Shown here: one piece after another, positions 3,723-5,394 of the stretch
Position numbering within the stretch: the stretch's first letter is position 1
How the letters are laid out: every line of letters starts with the position of its first letter
Assembly (NCBI GenBank): GCA_030627585.1
Contig: DAOURU010000094.1
Location: 1 to 5,394 of the forward strand
Reading direction: 5' to 3'
DNA from: Bacillota bacterium
Lineage (GTDB): Bacteria > Bacillota > DSM-12270 > Thermacetogeniales > Thermacetogeniaceae
DNA length: 5,394 nt
Position numbers and translations under genes: made by a program
The notes under the pieces: model-generated
Seen by the model: the letters and a program-made list of their open reading frames with translations, nothing else
Told to the model about the DNA's origin: nothing
Database searches by the model: none

Positions 3723-4604
3723 TTACTGTTTGAGAAGTTTTTTAAGGTCCGGAAGCGCCTGGAGGGCGGCGCTTCGTCCGCCCTCCAGGAGCTGCGGAAT
3801 ACATTCGAAATCGCCCAGTCCTGCACTTGCCACAGCGGGATTAATGACAAGATCCGCACACGCCAAATCGTGCCGTGTTCCCCGCACGGTCATAATGTTG
3901 ATGCTTCTTAAAATCACCTGAAGAATGCTTTCGGGTTCCGGGGCCGGCTTCCGCAGGCCCAAGCTTACCGCAACCACAACCCTTGCCCCTAAAAGGCGCG
4001 CCAGAGGAGCGGGAACCATTTCAACCAACCCCCCGTCCGCCAGGAGAAAACCCCGGTAGGGAACAGGATCAAAAACCCCGGGGATTGCGGCGCTGGCGCG
4101 AACCGCCAGTCCAAGCGGGGCATCTTTCAGAAAAACCGACCCGGAAACAGGCTCTGCCGGAGGCCTGTTGGTAAAAACAACACGGCTTCCCGTCACCAGA
4201 TCGGTGGCAACCAGACCCAGGGGAGCCGGGAGCCGGGCAATATTTTTTTTGCCTGTGGCCTTATGAACATAGCGGGCTATTTTAGCTCCGCGGAGCAGGC
4301 CACGCGGCAGAAGCTGAAAAAGCCGCACCAGGTCCCACAGGGTCTGGATCAGGAGGAAGAGAAAAGTGCCAGGCGTAAAGTTCCAGGCAAAAAGATCCTC
4401 TTTACGAAGCTTCAGCGCCATTTCTCGCATCTCGCAAGGACTGATCCCTGCGGCGTAGAGCGCCGCCACCAGGCCGCCCGCACTGGTCCCGGTAACGATC
4501 GCAGGCCTGATCCCGTTTTCCTCGAGAACTTCGAGCACAGCAATGTGGGCGACCCCTAAAAGCCCCCCGCCCCCCAAAGCCAAACCCAGCTTTCTTGACT
4601 TCAT
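3723..4604 (-). CDS. Patatin-like phospholipase / esterase
   Basis: 293 residues, full length for the bacterial RssA/YlbK-like patatin family of Ser-Asp dyad lipid hydrolases. Seen in order: LGLALGGGGLLGVAHIAVLE (6-25), the oxyanion-hole glycine loop; IVTGTSAGG (36-44), the GxSxG elbow with nucleophile Ser41; RASAAIPGVFDPV (169-181), a conserved family segment; and LLADGGLVEMVP (187-198) with catalytic Asp190 in the DGG motif. The glycine loop normally reads GGGx(R/K)G; here Leu replaces the basic residue. A hydrophobic stretch (FLFLLIQTLW, 81-90) may contact the membrane; there is no signal peptide, so it is probably cytoplasmic and acts on membrane lipids or acyl esters. The ATG overlaps the TGA of the protease gene (ATGA) and has only a weak Shine-Dalgarno, which implies translational coupling to that gene. 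Substrate unknown. Confidence 0.95.
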   Translation of the reverse strand: MKSRKLGLALGGGGLLGVAHIAVLEVLEENGIRPAIVTGTSAGGLVAALYAAGISPCEMREMALKLRKEDLFAWNFTPGTFLFLLIQTLWDLVRLFQLLPRGLLRGAKIARYVHKATGKKNIARLPAPLGLVATDLVTGSRVVFTNRPPAEPVSGSVFLKDAPLGLAVRASAAIPGVFDPVPYRGFLLADGGLVEMVPAPLARLLGARVVVAVSLGLRKPAPEPESILQVILRSINIMTVRGTRHDLACADLVINPAVASAGLGDFECIPQLLEGGRSAALQALPDLKKLLKQ

Positions 4605-5394
4605 AAAAGATCCACACCCAGTTTATCGAGAACCTTTTGAATGGGGTTGCAAACCGAATACTCCTTAGAGCCTGCAAAAAGAAGTCCTACCGCCTGGTTT
4701 TCCATGTCCAGCACAAGAGATCCGCTATCCCCGGGCCCGGATTTCAATTCTGCCATGAACTGCTCCTGAAAACGGACGACATCGGAACTGTGACCCATTG
4801 TCACGTTCAGGGTAACCCGAACCGCAGTCACCCGTCCCTGGGTAAGACCGGTTGTGCGCCCGCTCTTTTTGACCTGAAGGCCCGGCCGCGCCTCCTCCGC
4901 ACCGGCCACTCTGCCAACCTCTAAAATCTCGGGGGTCACCAGGCCCGGGTCGAGGGGCCGCGCCACCGCGCAGTCAACAAGGTTTACCGTTCCCCACCGT
5001 TCCAGGCGCAAAATATAATGGGGGCGAAAGGAACGAATTACCGCGTTTGCGGCCCTTACCCCCAGTGCCGCGATATTGCAGTCAGCCTCCTTACTGTACC
5101 GGTAAACAGGAATAAAGCGCTCCAGATGCCCGATCATGTCATCTTCACTTCCTCCGTCGTAGCTGCCGGGCTGGTAAACGGGGTCCCCGGCGCGCGCCCG
5201 CTTGTCCCCGCCATCTGAGGCGTTGGCAAGAACATGGTTATTTGATAAAATCAGCATCTCCCCTGTCTTGCGATCGGTTACGACGGCGCCCAATGTACCC
5301 GCCGTGACGCGGTAGTGGCCGATGCTCACGCCCGGAGGAGCGGGGCGAAATTTTTCCGTCCGCCTTAAAAATCGCACCTCCCCCACTTCAATGA
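4601..5394 (-). CDS. Trypsin-like (chymotrypsin-fold) serine protease, 5' end outside window
   Basis: The frame is open to the window edge; an in-frame GTG at 5386 would give 261 residues, but upstream codons (Ile-Glu) continue the same strand-like pattern (IEVGEVRFLRR), so the true start is probably outside. Numbering from that GTG: GGVSIGHYRVTAGTLGAVV-like opening (here PGVSIGHYRVTAGTLG, 18-33), LILSNNHVLAN (45-55) with His51, EADCNIAAL (100-108) with Asp102, KSGRTTGLTQG (174-184) and KSGPGDSGSLVLD (215-227) with nucleophile Ser221, then AVGLLFAGS (232-240). This His-Asp-Ser order and the GDSGS motif identify a trypsin-like peptidase fold; the SNNHVL and GRTTG segments are found in bacterial stand-alone members (also in NAL1-type proteins). 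No signal peptide or PDZ domain is visible within the window. It is followed by the patatin gene with a four-base overlap, so the two products are made together. Substrate unknown. Confidence 0.9.
   Translation of the reverse strand, partial: IEVGEVRFLRRTEKFRPAPPGVSIGHYRVTAGTLGAVVTDRKTGEMLILSNNHVLANASDGGDKRARAGDPVYQPGSYDGGSEDDMIGHLERFIPVYRYSKEADCNIAALGVRAANAVIRSFRPHYILRLERWGTVNLVDCAVARPLDPGLVTPEILEVGRVAGAEEARPGLQVKKSGRTTGLTQGRVTAVRVTLNVTMGHSSDVVRFQEQFMAELKSGPGDSGSLVLDMENQAVGLLFAGSKEYSVCNPIQKVLDKLGVDLL

Noticed and set aside
3488..3733. Plus-strand ORF of 81 codons over the tiny membrane gene copy 2
   Set aside because: Glu/Gln/Lys-rich antisense of a Leu/Ile/Phe helix, as expected for a shadow; no ribosome binding site.
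4263..4559. Plus-strand ORFs inside the patatin gene (also 3983-4174 and 3730-3921) and inside the protease gene (4637-4924, 5018-5218)
   Set aside because: All are antisense shadows of genes with intact catalytic motifs.

Overview
The window reads as a stretch of a low-to-mid GC Gram-positive, probably endospore-forming Clostridia/Peptococcaceae-type chromosome. This is inferred from very strong AGGAGG-type ribosome binding sites, GTG/TTG starts, tiny single-helix membrane proteins like those of spore formers, and protein wording typical of that group; no rRNA or other direct taxonomic marker is present. Every supported gene is on the minus strand, so transcription runs from high to low coordinates.

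In transcription order: (i) 5394-3723, a trypsin-like serine protease (its start probably lies beyond the window) whose TGA overlaps the ATG of a patatin-like phospholipase/esterase, a coupled hydrolase pair. (ii) 3613-2873, two 30-residue membrane proteins that are tandem duplicates, a hairpin terminator, then a 120-residue protein carrying the same hydrophobic core (LFLILILL) between a helical N-terminal region and a Pro-rich tail. A 24-bp perfect palindrome closes this block. (iii) 2667-2353, a YbaB/EbfC-like protein away from its usual dnaX-recR neighbours, flanked by structured non-coding DNA and ended by a strong terminator. (iv) 2058-1, a nucleotide-sugar/glycan block: a GDP-mannose 4,6-dehydratase-type SDR with its own terminator, a possible 35-codon ORF, a small jelly-roll carbohydrate-binding-like protein whose 3' end appears frameshifted, and a family 2 glycosyltransferase running off the left edge.

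The sugar block likely makes and transfers a GDP-linked deoxysugar (or other glycan) to a surface target. The central membrane-peptide block is the least explained part and the best candidate for an undescribed system: three consecutive genes built around one nearly identical membrane core. The longest gene-free stretch (2059-2352) holds a terminator, a fold-back region and the leader of the SDR gene. No tRNA, rRNA, CRISPR array, transposase or integrase was seen.
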